Shown here piece by piece: positions 1 through 6,583 of a DNA stretch of 24,826 nt; position 1 is the first letter of the stretch, and each line of letters begins with the position of its first letter. The DNA lies in IMG/VR virus record IMGVR_UViG_3300013131_000235, positions 1 through 24,826 of that record; one strand, written 5' to 3'. The position numbers and the translations under genes are program-made. Source of the stretch: a virus. The notes beneath the pieces are model-generated. The model did not search any database. It was not told where the DNA came from and was given only the letters and a program-made list of their open reading frames with translations.

Positions 1-375
1 ATCAAGGCAAAGAAGAAGTCAGATGAGGTAGTTGTTATTGATGCAATTGCTGAAATTAAAGAAACTATTACATCGGCCTTTAGCGATCTTTCAAATACTC
101 TTAAGTCTTTGCAGGCTGAGGTAGAAGTACTAAAGTCTACCGCAATTGACAAAGAGACAGTAAAAAGTTCGTTTGATGCAGTCGCCAGAGATATCGCTGC
201 AACTAATGAACGATTCAGTGAGTTTGGAAAGCGTGTTGACGCAGTAGAAGCAGATACCGCATTCCGAAAGTCTGGCGATCTAGGCGAGATCGTTCAGGAT
301 CGACCACAGGAAACTATGGTTGAAAAATCCTTATGGGGCGGACGTTTCCTCAAAACAGCCGACTTATTTAATTAA
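1..375 (+). CDS. C-terminal part of capsid maturation protease/scaffold-like coiled-coil protein (partial)
   Basis: The frame is open from the first base, so the real start lies upstream of the window; the TTG at 109 is internal and is not used as a start. The visible 124 residues are mostly heptad-like alpha helix rich in Glu, Lys, Ala and Val, from about residue 10 to 85, followed by a short tail that includes AFRKSGDLGEIVQ and ends in SLWGGRFLKTADLFN. A helical segment just before the major capsid gene is what a scaffolding domain, alone or fused to the C-terminus of a prohead protease, looks like. The capsid protein downstream shows no obvious N-terminal delta-type scaffold of its own, which supports this. 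No protease active site is visible because that part would be outside the window. The assignment rests on position and helical character, so a stand-alone scaffold is equally possible. Confidence 0.55.
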   Translation: MKAKKKSDEVVVIDAIAEIKETITSAFSDLSNTLKSLQAEVEVLKSTAIDKETVKSSFDAVARDIAATNERFSEFGKRVDAVEADTAFRKSGDLGEIVQDRPQETMVEKSLWGGRFLKTADLFN

Positions 376-398
376 GTAAACAACTCGGAGGTGACAAT

Positions 399-1541
399 AT
401 GTCGGAAGAAATAAAGAAAAACCAGCCAGGAGAATCAGGCCAACTCGGTGGAACTACACCAGGTCTTTATCAGGCACAAGGTGCGTATGCATCTGGTTCT
501 GATGCAGGCTCAAATATCCCTGGCAATTATACTGATGGTGGTGTTCTTGGAAACATTCCAAACGCCAACCTAGGTCTTACAACAGGACCAAATGCAGTAA
601 ATCCTTCAGGTGAGGCTGGAAGCGGTATCCTACGCCCTGAACAGGCACAGCGTTTCATTGATTACGTTTGGGACGCTACAGTTCTCGCCCAGGATGGTCG
701 TCGTGTCACAATGAGAGCAAATACCATGGAACTCGAAAAGATTAACGTGGGTGAACGAGTAATTCGTTCTGCTGCTCAAGGTGTCGGTGACTACACCAAT
801 AGTGGTGCTACATTCAGCAAAGTTGAACTTACAACCAAGAAGATTCGTCTAGATTGGGAAGTTACTGCTGAAGCACTCGAAGATAATATTGAAGGGGCTG
901 CGCTTGAAGATCATCTAGTTCGCTTGATGACAAACGCATTCGCTAACGATATTGAAGACCTCGCTATTAATGGCGATGGTGCAACTGGAAACTTCCTTTC
1001 AATTATGAAGGGATTCGTCAAGAAGCACAAGGACAATGGAGATTCGCACGAAGTTGCGATGACCGTTGCTGACAATGCTTGGACACCAGAAAAAATGCAA
1101 GAGATTATTCTAGGCATGCCACGTAAGTATCGTGCTCTTAAGAATAACCTCAAGTTCTATGTAGGTACAGACACATTTGCTGGTATCGTTAAGCATAACG
1201 GTACTCTTGCTGATGCAATTGCTGAAGCAATGGGTAATCGTGTTGCTGGTACTGCTGCAAACCGTCAAGCATATCTTGATGGAAACGGCCAGACATTCGG
1301 TGGAGCACGTACAACACGTGTTCTCGGAATTGATGTCCAAGAAGTTCCTTACTATCCAGAAGGATATGTCGATTTGACATTCCCACAGAACCGTGTATGG
1401 GGCTTCCAACGTGATATCGTCGTCAACCGTGAATACAAGGCAAAGAAGGATACAATTGAGTATACCGTCTTCGTCCGTTTTGGTATTCAATGGGAAGAAG
1501 AAGACGCTATTACATGGGCAGACGCTGCTGCAGATGCATAA
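399..1541 (+). CDS. Major capsid protein, HK97 fold
   Basis: This 380-residue protein forms the icosahedral head shell. It follows the scaffold-like gene and precedes the head-tail connectors, the normal place for the major capsid gene. Residues 1-75 are Gly/Asn/Pro-rich and almost free of charge, like a flexible N-terminal arm. From ILRPEQAQRFIDYVW onward the pattern fits HK97-type capsids: a strand-rich stretch (MELEKINVGERVIRSAAQGV) that may correspond to the E-loop region, then the long spine helix around residues 165-185 ending in DIEDLAINGDG, a typical signature of the phage capsid family. The C-terminus is acidic. The start is decided by GGAGGTGA at 387-394, a near-perfect ribosome binding site four bases from the ATG. 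Of 19 Arg codons, 17 are CGT or CGC and only one is AGA, unlike the neighbouring genes, which suggests very high expression. A terminator hairpin follows at 1562. Confidence 0.9.
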   Translation: MSEEIKKNQPGESGQLGGTTPGLYQAQGAYASGSDAGSNIPGNYTDGGVLGNIPNANLGLTTGPNAVNPSGEAGSGILRPEQAQRFIDYVWDATVLAQDGRRVTMRANTMELEKINVGERVIRSAAQGVGDYTNSGATFSKVELTTKKIRLDWEVTAEALEDNIEGAALEDHLVRLMTNAFANDIEDLAINGDGATGNFLSIMKGFVKKHKDNGDSHEVAMTVADNAWTPEKMQEIILGMPRKYRALKNNLKFYVGTDTFAGIVKHNGTLADAIAEAMGNRVAGTAANRQAYLDGNGQTFGGARTTRVLGIDVQEVPYYPEGYVDLTFPQNRVWGFQRDIVVNREYKAKKDTIEYTVFVRFGIQWEEEDAITWADAAADA

Positions 1542-1561
1542 TCTGTAAACAGTAACCTTTG

Positions 1562-1602
1562 AGAGGGGGTAGGGGCTAGATCTCCTCCCCCTCTTAACTT
1601 TT
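1562..1602 (+). terminator. Rho-independent terminator after the capsid gene
   Basis: AGAGGGGG at 1562-1569 pairs perfectly with CCCCCTCT at 1587-1594, giving an 8-bp, very GC-rich stem with a 17-base loop in otherwise AT-rich DNA. It is followed by TTAACTTTTAG. The hairpin sits 20 bases after the capsid stop codon. It probably ends or attenuates the capsid message, so that downstream connector genes are made in smaller amounts. Confidence 0.75.
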
Positions 1603-1609
1603 AGTATTC

Positions 1610-1618
1610 TGTTATAAT
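1610..1618 (+). promoter_or_regulatory. Extended -10 promoter before the 1638 gene
   Basis: TGTTATAAT gives a consensus TATAAT (1613-1618) with the TGn extension. No TTGACA-like -35 is seen at the expected distance, where the terminator arm lies instead. The predicted transcript start, near 1625, falls on the first base of the AAGGAGG ribosome binding site (1625-1631), leaving a leader of only about 13 bases. It restarts transcription directly after the capsid terminator. Confidence 0.55.
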
Positions 1619-1637
1619 AGTCATAAGGAGGTAAATA

Positions 1638-2147
1638 ATGGAAGAAAATAATTTAGATAATAATGTTCCAGCATATATTGCTGAGGGCGAATCAGTCATT
1701 CTAAGCGATAATGTTACTGCAGAATTTTCTGTGGAAGCAGTCTTAGCCGAAGAACCAGTTGTTGAGGCTCCTGTGTATGAGACAAAGGTAGAAGAGGTTG
1801 CCCTAGAAAACAATATTCAGGCAACAGTTTCTGCTCCAGAGCCAGAAGTAACTGCTATCACTTCAAATGATTTAGCAAGTTCTTCTGAAACTCAGGCACT
1901 AGGATCTGTCGCAGACGGAGCAATCGGAGTAACTTGGGTACCAAAAACAGTTGAAGCGCCACAAAATGAAAAGCCTGCTGTTGAAAAGTTAGCAGTATTT
2001 TCTACAAAGAATATTAGTGTTCCAGGTTTAGGAAAAGTCTATCGTGGATATAATATCGTTAAACAAGATGCTGCAGATGAATGGGTAACTAAGCCTTATA
2101 TTAGACTTGCTACTCCAGAAGAAGTAGCGAAGGAATTTGGTAAGTAA
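1638..2147 (+). CDS. Acidic hypothetical head protein
   Basis: I do not recognise a family for this 169-residue protein with certainty. Residues 1-105 are strongly acidic and low in complexity, rich in Glu, Val, Ala and Pro, and look disordered. Residues 118-169 form a compact C-terminal domain containing VFSTKNISVPGLGKVYRGYN and RLATPEEVAKEFGK, which ends in a helix. The position directly after the capsid gene and before the connectors suggests a virion head component, for example a decoration or head-tail accessory protein. A disordered acidic N-terminus on a small folded domain would suit something displayed on or threaded through the capsid, but this is inference. It has its own promoter and a strong ribosome binding site (AAGGAGG, 1625-1631), so the start is secure. 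Confidence 0.7.
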   Translation: MEENNLDNNVPAYIAEGESVILSDNVTAEFSVEAVLAEEPVVEAPVYETKVEEVALENNIQATVSAPEPEVTAITSNDLASSSETQALGSVADGAIGVTWVPKTVEAPQNEKPAVEKLAVFSTKNISVPGLGKVYRGYNIVKQDAADEWVTKPYIRLATPEEVAKEFGK

Positions 2148-2149
2148 TA

Positions 2150-3094
2150 GTGCAAATTTTGAGAGTTCCGCCATATAATAATATTGTTGTTCAATATTAT
2201 ACTGTGCCATTAACTTGGCCTAATAATAAAGACATAAGAGTTAGAATAACAGATCTGGCGGACTCTTCAAAACAAATATTAGTATATCCATCACCAGTAA
2301 CTCCAGGACAAGTTTTAGATAATTATTCACATAAATTTTCTGGAAAATATGATAATAATTACAAGATAGAAGTTTTTCAACATGAACTAGATAGTGTTTT
2401 ACTGTATGAAGAATATTACGAGGTTATTAGACCATACATAGACCCAAACACATTAGGGGAAACAGCATCAGAGATTAATGAATATAAAAATTATGAGTTA
2501 ATTGCAAGATCTCTTATTGACACATACATTAAAGACGGCTTTTATAATAAAAAAATTATCATAAACACTTCTGGAAATGGTTCAGATTATTTCCCTGTTT
2601 GGCACAATGCCAACAAGATTTTAAAAGTTTATGAAAACAATTTACTAGTATATGATTGCGACAATGAAGAAGATTATGAAGTAGAATATAGATTGTTAGC
2701 AGATAAGTCTGCTATTTATAAAATTGATGTAGCGACTGCAAGCGAACGAAGAAATAGGATGGAGCACGACATAACAAAAATTGCAACCGCACATGGAGAT
2801 TTGGGGCACGTGGCTTATGTCCCCACGGATTTTCCTAAAGGCGTAGATTATGATTTTGTATTAGGTGTTGGATATCTTAACGTTCCGTCAGATGTTGAAA
2901 TAGCAGCAAAGATGCTTATTGATGATATTAAGTGTGGTAAATTGGATTATTACAAGAGATATATATCAGCATACAATACAGATCAGTTTAGAATTCAGTT
3001 TGACAAAGGAATTGTGTATGGAACTGGAAATCTTCTTGTAGACAAAATACTAGAAAAATATATTACTTCAATAACTAAGCCAGGAGTATTATAA
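2150..3094 (+). CDS. Head-tail connector/adaptor protein (putative)
   Basis: This is a 314-residue protein starting at GTG two bases after the previous stop. No good ribosome binding site is close, so translation is probably coupled to the upstream gene. It is the first of four consecutive genes that together fill the slots normally taken by adaptor, stopper, gp10-like and tail terminator proteins. Residues about 100-130 (ASEINEYKNYELIARSLIDT) form a helical stretch like the helical adaptor proteins that dock under the portal. An N-terminal beta-rich part (residues 1-80) and a further helical C-terminus around residues 240-310 make it longer than the classical adaptors of about 100 residues. 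Function is assigned mainly from gene order. It ends in TAATG, sharing one base with the next start. Confidence 0.55.
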   Translation: MQILRVPPYNNIVVQYYTVPLTWPNNKDIRVRITDLADSSKQILVYPSPVTPGQVLDNYSHKFSGKYDNNYKIEVFQHELDSVLLYEEYYEVIRPYIDPNTLGETASEINEYKNYELIARSLIDTYIKDGFYNKKIIINTSGNGSDYFPVWHNANKILKVYENNLLVYDCDNEEDYEVEYRLLADKSAIYKIDVATASERRNRMEHDITKIATAHGDLGHVAYVPTDFPKGVDYDFVLGVGYLNVPSDVEIAAKMLIDDIKCGKLDYYKRYISAYNTDQFRIQFDKGIVYGTGNLLVDKILEKYITSITKPGVL

Positions 3095-3540
3095 TGATTT
3101 GCGAGGAAACAGACTTCGCATTTCCGATGCTGGCAGATATATATCATCCTATAGTTGAGCAAGGTGTATATGGAGAAGTTAAAAAAACTTGGATATTAGA
3201 TAGGACAATAGCATGCTCTTTTACATCAGCAGGAACGGCCTTTAAAGAAGAAGTAACCCCCAACATTAATCTTACACAAGATAAAATATTGGTTGGTCGT
3301 TGTAAGTCAGATATTAGAATATCAAGCATGGAAGCCAGAAATGCAATTACAAATGTTATTATTACTAACATAAAAGATAAAAATTGTAATGAAATTTATA
3401 AAGAAACATCTGGGCCTCGTGCGGGTAAATCTACTATATTTGAAATTGCTACCCATGATCCATTTGCAGGACCCTTTGGAAATGTAGAATACTACAAGTT
3501 GATTATCCGTAGATCTGAAAATCAGGCGGTAGATGTTTAA
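3094..3540 (+). CDS. Head-tail stopper/head closure protein (putative)
   Basis: This 148-residue, mostly beta-strand protein lies in the slot between the connector and the gp10-like gene. Stopper proteins of the SPP1 gp16/HK97 gp7 kind are small beta-barrels of similar length that close the portal after DNA packaging and bind the tail. The strand pattern (for example IACSFTSAGTAFKEE and DILVGRC-like stretches) and the C-terminal YYKLIIRRSE are compatible, but no diagnostic motif is visible. The start shares one base with the upstream stop (TAATG), and AGGAG lies about ten bases before it. The gene ends in the same TAATG arrangement. The assignment is positional. Confidence 0.5.
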   Translation: MICEETDFAFPMLADIYHPIVEQGVYGEVKKTWILDRTIACSFTSAGTAFKEEVTPNINLTQDKILVGRCKSDIRISSMEARNAITNVIITNIKDKNCNEIYKETSGPRAGKSTIFEIATHDPFAGPFGNVEYYKLIIRRSENQAVDV

Positions 3541-4214
3541 TGCTTAAGTTAGTAATCAATAGTAAACAATTTCAAAAAGAAATGAATAATATAATGAAAT
3601 ATTCAACTGGTTTTGTTGAAGGAGTTCAGCGTGGTAAAAAGGCTATGTATCTAGCACTTGGCCCACAAATAGCAGAATTAGCATCACAATTTATAGATGC
3701 AAATGCCAGAGTTTCTCCAGAAACGTTGCACCATGTTTATGAGTGGCATAAAACTGGAAGTCCAGAAGCAAGATTGTTTGACATTGACTATACTATAAGT
3801 AATATAGGAATTACATTTAAGTCATCACTTAAACAGTCTACGTCCATAAAAAATGGATCCAATGTTCCATTTTATAATAAAGCAACAATAATGGAAAATG
3901 GTGTTGCCGTTACAATTATGCCTAAGAGAGCAGAGGCACTTAGATTTGAGATTGATGGAGAAGAAATATATACAAAGAATGCAGTTCGTGTAGAAAATCC
4001 TGGAGGACAGACAGCAGGACAATTTAAAAATGTTATTAACAATTTCTTTGGAATATATTTTAGACAATCATTCTTACAGGCAAGTGGCCTTTCTCAATAC
4101 TTTAAATATCCAAAAGTTTATTCAAAGAATTTAAATGCAGGCAAAAGAGGCGGAAGATCTCTTGGACTTAAGACAGGATATCAATGGGTAGCAACTGCGG
4201 GGGTTAAGAGATGA
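3540..4214 (+). CDS. HK97 gp10-like tail completion/neck protein (putative)
   Basis: This 224-residue protein resembles the HK97-gp10 group by layout: an N-terminal pair of helices (residues 1-55, with QRGKKAMYLALGPQIAELAS), a beta-rich middle (residues 90-145), and a long helix near residues 155-180. These proteins sit at the head-tail interface and are nearly always encoded between the stopper and the tail terminator, as here. The C-terminal 35 residues are basic and Gly/Lys/Arg-rich (NLNAGKRGGRSLGLKTGYQW), which may contact DNA or the neck. The ATG shares a base with the preceding stop and has only a weak ribosome binding site, so reinitiation is likely. It overlaps the next gene by four bases (ATGA). 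Confidence 0.55.
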   Translation: MLKLVINSKQFQKEMNNIMKYSTGFVEGVQRGKKAMYLALGPQIAELASQFIDANARVSPETLHHVYEWHKTGSPEARLFDIDYTISNIGITFKSSLKQSTSIKNGSNVPFYNKATIMENGVAVTIMPKRAEALRFEIDGEEIYTKNAVRVENPGGQTAGQFKNVINNFFGIYFRQSFLQASGLSQYFKYPKVYSKNLNAGKRGGRSLGLKTGYQWVATAGVKR

Positions 4215-4744
4215 CAGAGTCAACATCAGTATTAAATACACCAGTGTTATGGATTAATCAGTATCTTAAGGAAAATATTCCTTTGTTAACTGACTTAGAA
4301 GATGTTCCATTTTTCCCTACTGGCCCTTCTACTTTAGAAACTTTACAAAAGCAGTTTCCAGAGGGTGGAACTATGGCAGTATGGGATAGAATGTTTAAAA
4401 TGCGTAGGGGTGCATTTCCTCATATAAAATGTGAACAGGTTCTATATTATTTTTATGCTACTGGAGAAAGTCCAAGTTTAAAAATGATTCAGATTCAAGA
4501 GGCAATAATGAGACTTATGGATCGTGGAGATGAAAGTGCTCAAGAACTCAATGCCTGGACTAAGGGCAAGACTTTTGACGGTATGGAATGCAAGTTCTAC
4601 TTCCACGACTTTAAGATATATCAGTTAGAAGAGGCACGGGATATAGTAGACTTCGGAACAGCCCGAACCTATGCGGGTAATAAGATAATTATCGACTACG
4701 ACTACCATCAAATGCAAGACATTATAAACTCAGTAAATTCATAA
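4211..4744 (+). CDS. Tail terminator protein (putative)
   Basis: This is a 177-residue protein immediately before the major tail gene, the usual place for the protein that caps the tail tube and joins it to the neck. The N-terminus (residues 1-40) begins with a helix, VLWINQYLKENIPLL, that matches the style of tail terminators, followed by strands around residues 70-85 (HIKCEQVLYYFYATG) and 120-165 (ECKFYFHDFKIYQLEE). Length and alpha/beta character agree with the family. No catalytic role is expected. The start overlaps the previous stop by four bases, so the two are coupled. A hairpin starts at the stop codon and separates it from the major tail gene. Confidence 0.55.
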   Translation: MTESTSVLNTPVLWINQYLKENIPLLTDLEDVPFFPTGPSTLETLQKQFPEGGTMAVWDRMFKMRRGAFPHIKCEQVLYYFYATGESPSLKMIQIQEAIMRLMDRGDESAQELNAWTKGKTFDGMECKFYFHDFKIYQLEEARDIVDFGTARTYAGNKIIIDYDYHQMQDIINSVNS

Positions 4745-4782
4745 AAAGGCTGTATACTTGTCAATGAGGAAACACGCCTTTT
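4744..4782 (+). terminator. Hairpin between tail terminator gene and major tail gene
   Basis: AAAAGGC (4744-4750) pairs with GCCTTTT (4776-4782). TGT/ACA can extend the stem inward past one bulged C, and AATTTC follows. This fits a modest intrinsic terminator. A weak promoter for the major tail gene may overlap it: TTGTCA at 4758-4763 and TAATTT at 4782-4787 are 18 bases apart. That promoter reading is uncertain. Confidence 0.5.
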
Positions 4783-4812
4783 AATTTCTAGAAAAATAAA
4801 GAGGTGAAATAA

Positions 4813-5430
4813 ATGGCTCTAGGTAATAGCAGTAATATTATCGTAGGTGCAGCGCAGGTCTGGGTATACGAAGGACTACTTGCGGATGCAGATCTACCAG
4901 CATATGTTGGTGGTACTAAGTACGCAACAACACTTGATGGAGATGCTGATTTCCGTAACGTGGGTTACACCATGAATGGTTTGGAAATTCAATTCCAGCC
5001 AGATTTTGGTGAAGTCGCAGTAGATCAGGTTCTTGACGTTGCAAAGTTGTTCAAGCAAGGTATGCAGGTTAACCTAAATACCGCATTTGCCGAATCAACA
5101 TTGGAAAATCTTCTTGTTGCCACAGCAGGATCTGATTCAGATCTTAGCACAGTATCAGGAAACCCAACACTCAATCTCAAGGCAGGAACTCTTGGTGAAT
5201 GTCCGATTGAGCGAGGAATTGTCGCAGTAGGTCCAGGAACTGGTGACTGCGAAGAAGGTTCAAACTTGGAACGAATCTATGTTGCATATCGTGCACTTTC
5301 AATTGAGAGTGTAACAGTATCTGCAAAGCGTGATGAGGCTACAATGTTTGAAGTTTCATTCCGTCTGCTTCCAAACGATAACGGCTCTTATGGTAAGATC
5401 GTTGATCGTACAGTAACACCAACACCATAA
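4813..5430 (+). CDS. Major tail (tube) protein
   Basis: This 205-residue protein would polymerise into the tail tube around the tape measure. It lies directly before the tail chaperones and tape measure gene, and its length is normal for the family. The N-terminus (residues 1-20, LGNSSNIIVGAAQVWVYEG) and the pattern of strands around one helix (residues 69-85, AVDQVLDVAKLFKQGM) fit the tube fold, as does the late strand region ending MFEVSFRLLPNDNGSYGKI. The start has GAGGTGA at 4801-4807 with good spacing. All seven Arg codons are CGT or CGA and none is AGA; together with the flanking hairpins at 4744 and 5449 this marks a highly expressed, insulated gene like the capsid gene. Confidence 0.8.
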   Translation: MALGNSSNIIVGAAQVWVYEGLLADADLPAYVGGTKYATTLDGDADFRNVGYTMNGLEIQFQPDFGEVAVDQVLDVAKLFKQGMQVNLNTAFAESTLENLLVATAGSDSDLSTVSGNPTLNLKAGTLGECPIERGIVAVGPGTGDCEEGSNLERIYVAYRALSIESVTVSAKRDEATMFEVSFRLLPNDNGSYGKIVDRTVTPTP

Positions 5431-5448
5431 TACAACTTAATAATACAG

Positions 5449-5482
5449 AAGGCCCACGACCCTTGAAAGTCTGGGCCTTTCT
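5449..5482 (+). terminator. Rho-independent terminator after the major tail gene
   Basis: AAGGCCCA (5449-5456) pairs perfectly with TGGGCCTT (5472-5479), with a 15-base loop, and TCTGTTT follows. It lies 18 bases after the major tail stop codon. A promoter follows within ten bases, so the tube gene is insulated from the chaperone and tape measure message. Confidence 0.7.
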
Positions 5483-5485
5483 GTT

Positions 5486-5494
5486 TGGTATAAT
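5486..5494 (+). promoter_or_regulatory. Extended -10 promoter giving a probable leaderless transcript
   Basis: TGGTATAAT has its last base at 5494, and the ATG of the long chaperone starts at 5501. With the usual distance of six to seven bases between the -10 box and the first transcribed base, the transcript would begin at or next to the A of the ATG. No Shine-Dalgarno sequence is present. Leaderless messages of this kind are common in actinobacteria. Confidence 0.6.
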
Positions 5495-5500
5495 AGTTTT

Positions 5501-6190
5501 ATGCCTACAGAAATATATCAAAGTGCCGTCGTACAATTAATAGATGGAACAGAATTATATATAACTCCATTAAAAATAAAATTTCTTAAATTATTTTTAA
5601 ATCAATTTGAAGATGTTAAAATTGCTAAAAATGATGACGAGGCAATTGATGCTTTAGCAAAATGTACTGTTATTGCTATGAGACAGTACTTTCCAGAAAT
5701 AAAAACACAAGAACAACTAGAAGATAATATAGATATGCCAACTATCTATCAGATATTAGATTTTTCTGCGGGAATTAAAATTAATGAAAAGTCAGAAGAA
5801 ACAGTAAAAAAACAAGCCACAGAGAGCGGATCAAGTTGGGATGAATTAGATTTAGCAGAATTAGAATCTGAAGTTTTTCTTTTAGGTATATGGAAAGATT
5901 ATGAAGAACTTGAATCTTCAATGTCAATGCCAGAAATTATAGCAACCTTAAAAATAAAAAGAGATTTAGATTATTCTCAAAAGAAATTTTTGGCTGCTAT
6001 GCAAGGAGTAGATTTAGATAAGGCAAGTGGCAAGAAGAGCAATGCTTGGGAAGACATGAAAGCCAGGGTATTTAGTAAGGGTAAGGCAACTGACTCAAAT
6101 GACATATTAGCCCTACAAGGAGTAAATGCAACACAGGCAGGGTTTGGCATTGGTTTGGGTTTAGACTATGAAGATCTAACCAAAAAATAA
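5501..6190 (+). CDS. Tail assembly chaperone, long form (G and T-like parts in one frame)
   Basis: This 229-residue protein should coat and guide the tape measure during tail assembly. Residues 8-95 are clearly homologous to the short protein encoded at 6234: shared positions include the xLxDxTE start, the central LAKCTVIAMRQYFPE against LMDCVQIAMKQYKPE, and MPTIYQILDFSAG against LPTVYQIIDAASG. This is the G-like part. Residues 115-229 form a separate T-like extension (LAELESEVFLLGIWKDYEEL and KKFLAAMQGVDLDK). In most siphoviruses the extension is joined to the G part by programmed frameshifting; here it is in frame with no shift needed. There is no ribosome binding site, and the ATG lies six bases after a -10 box, so translation is probably leaderless. 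An A7 run at 5806-5812 falls at the junction of the two parts. Confidence 0.75.
   Translation: MPTEIYQSAVVQLIDGTELYITPLKIKFLKLFLNQFEDVKIAKNDDEAIDALAKCTVIAMRQYFPEIKTQEQLEDNIDMPTIYQILDFSAGIKINEKSEETVKKQATESGSSWDELDLAELESEVFLLGIWKDYEELESSMSMPEIIATLKIKRDLDYSQKKFLAAMQGVDLDKASGKKSNAWEDMKARVFSKGKATDSNDILALQGVNATQAGFGIGLGLDYEDLTKK
5806..5812 (+). other. Possible -1 ribosomal slippery heptamer (A7)
   Basis: The zero-frame reading is GTA AAA AAA CAA, so A AAA AAA satisfies the X XXY YYZ rule for simultaneous tRNA slippage. It falls at codons 103-104, between the G-like and T-like parts of the long chaperone. A -1 slip adds ten residues (TSHRERIKLG) and stops at TGA 5842-5844, giving about 114 residues. 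No pseudoknot was evaluated, and an A run in AT-rich DNA may be accidental. Confidence 0.35.
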
Positions 6191-6200
6191 AATGCCTCTG

Positions 6201-6209
6201 TGGTATAAT
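6201..6209 (+). promoter_or_regulatory. Extended -10 promoter before the short chaperone
   Basis: TGGTATAAT lies eleven bases after the stop of the long chaperone. The predicted transcript start is near 6216, with the AAGGAGG binding site at 6223-6229 and the ATG at 6234. The -10 box is embedded in a small inverted repeat: GGTAT at 6202-6206 and ATACC at 6216-6220. Confidence 0.55.
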
Positions 6210-6233
6210 TTATTCATACCTTAAGGAGGAACA

Positions 6234-6560
6234 ATGGCCGAAAAGCCTAAAGATAATAAGAAAACAATCACGTTAGTCGACAATACAGAAGTCCCAGTTA
6301 GAGCGCTTAAGTTGTCTCTTCTAAGACCATTTATGATAAAGTTCGCAGAATTAGCAGCAGTTGCTGATAATAACGATAAGTCCATGGATATTCTCATGGA
6401 TTGCGTTCAAATTGCAATGAAACAATACAAGCCAGAATTGGCAGATGACAGAGAACAACTAGAGGAACTACTAGATCTTCCTACAGTTTATCAAATAATT
6501 GATGCAGCGTCTGGTTTCCAGAATGCAGAAGCATCAGTTGTTTCTGGTCTAGTAAAATAA
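6234..6560 (+). CDS. Tail assembly chaperone, short form (G-like paralogue)
   Basis: This 108-residue protein aligns along nearly its whole length with residues 8-95 of the long chaperone upstream. Shared landmarks are LVDNTEVPVRALKLSLLRPF against the equivalent N-terminal segment, the DCVQIAMKQYKPEL helix, and LPTVYQIIDAASG near the end. It lacks any T-like extension, and no slippery heptamer is seen near its stop. It therefore looks like a separately encoded G protein, produced by duplication, that supplies the short form which other phages obtain by not frameshifting. It has its own extended -10 promoter and a perfect AAGGAGG site, so it could be made in excess over the long form, as is usual for G over GT. 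The tape measure gene follows after 23 bases. Confidence 0.75.
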   Translation: MAEKPKDNKKTITLVDNTEVPVRALKLSLLRPFMIKFAELAAVADNNDKSMDILMDCVQIAMKQYKPELADDREQLEELLDLPTVYQIIDAASGFQNAEASVVSGLVK

Positions 6561-6568
6561 ATAAATAA

Positions 6569-6575
6569 AGAGGTG
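6569..6575 (+). promoter_or_regulatory. Ribosome binding site that sets the TTG start of the tape measure
   Basis: AGAGGTG lies eight bases before TTG at 6584. It closely matches the AGAGGTG-type site in front of the major tail gene. The next possible in-frame starts are well inside the conserved N-terminus and lack such a site. Confidence 0.6.
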
Positions 6576-6583
6576 CAAGGAAG

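Noticed and set aside
1110-1490. A 126-residue minus-strand open frame opposite the capsid gene, with several cysteines
   Set aside because: The Cys and Thr richness comes from reverse reading of the GCA/ACA-rich capsid codons; no promoter or ribosome binding site was seen.
6540-6583. A possible frameshift extending the short chaperone toward the tape measure
   Set aside because: No slippery heptamer was found near its stop, and the spacer holds repeated stop codons and the tape measure ribosome binding site.
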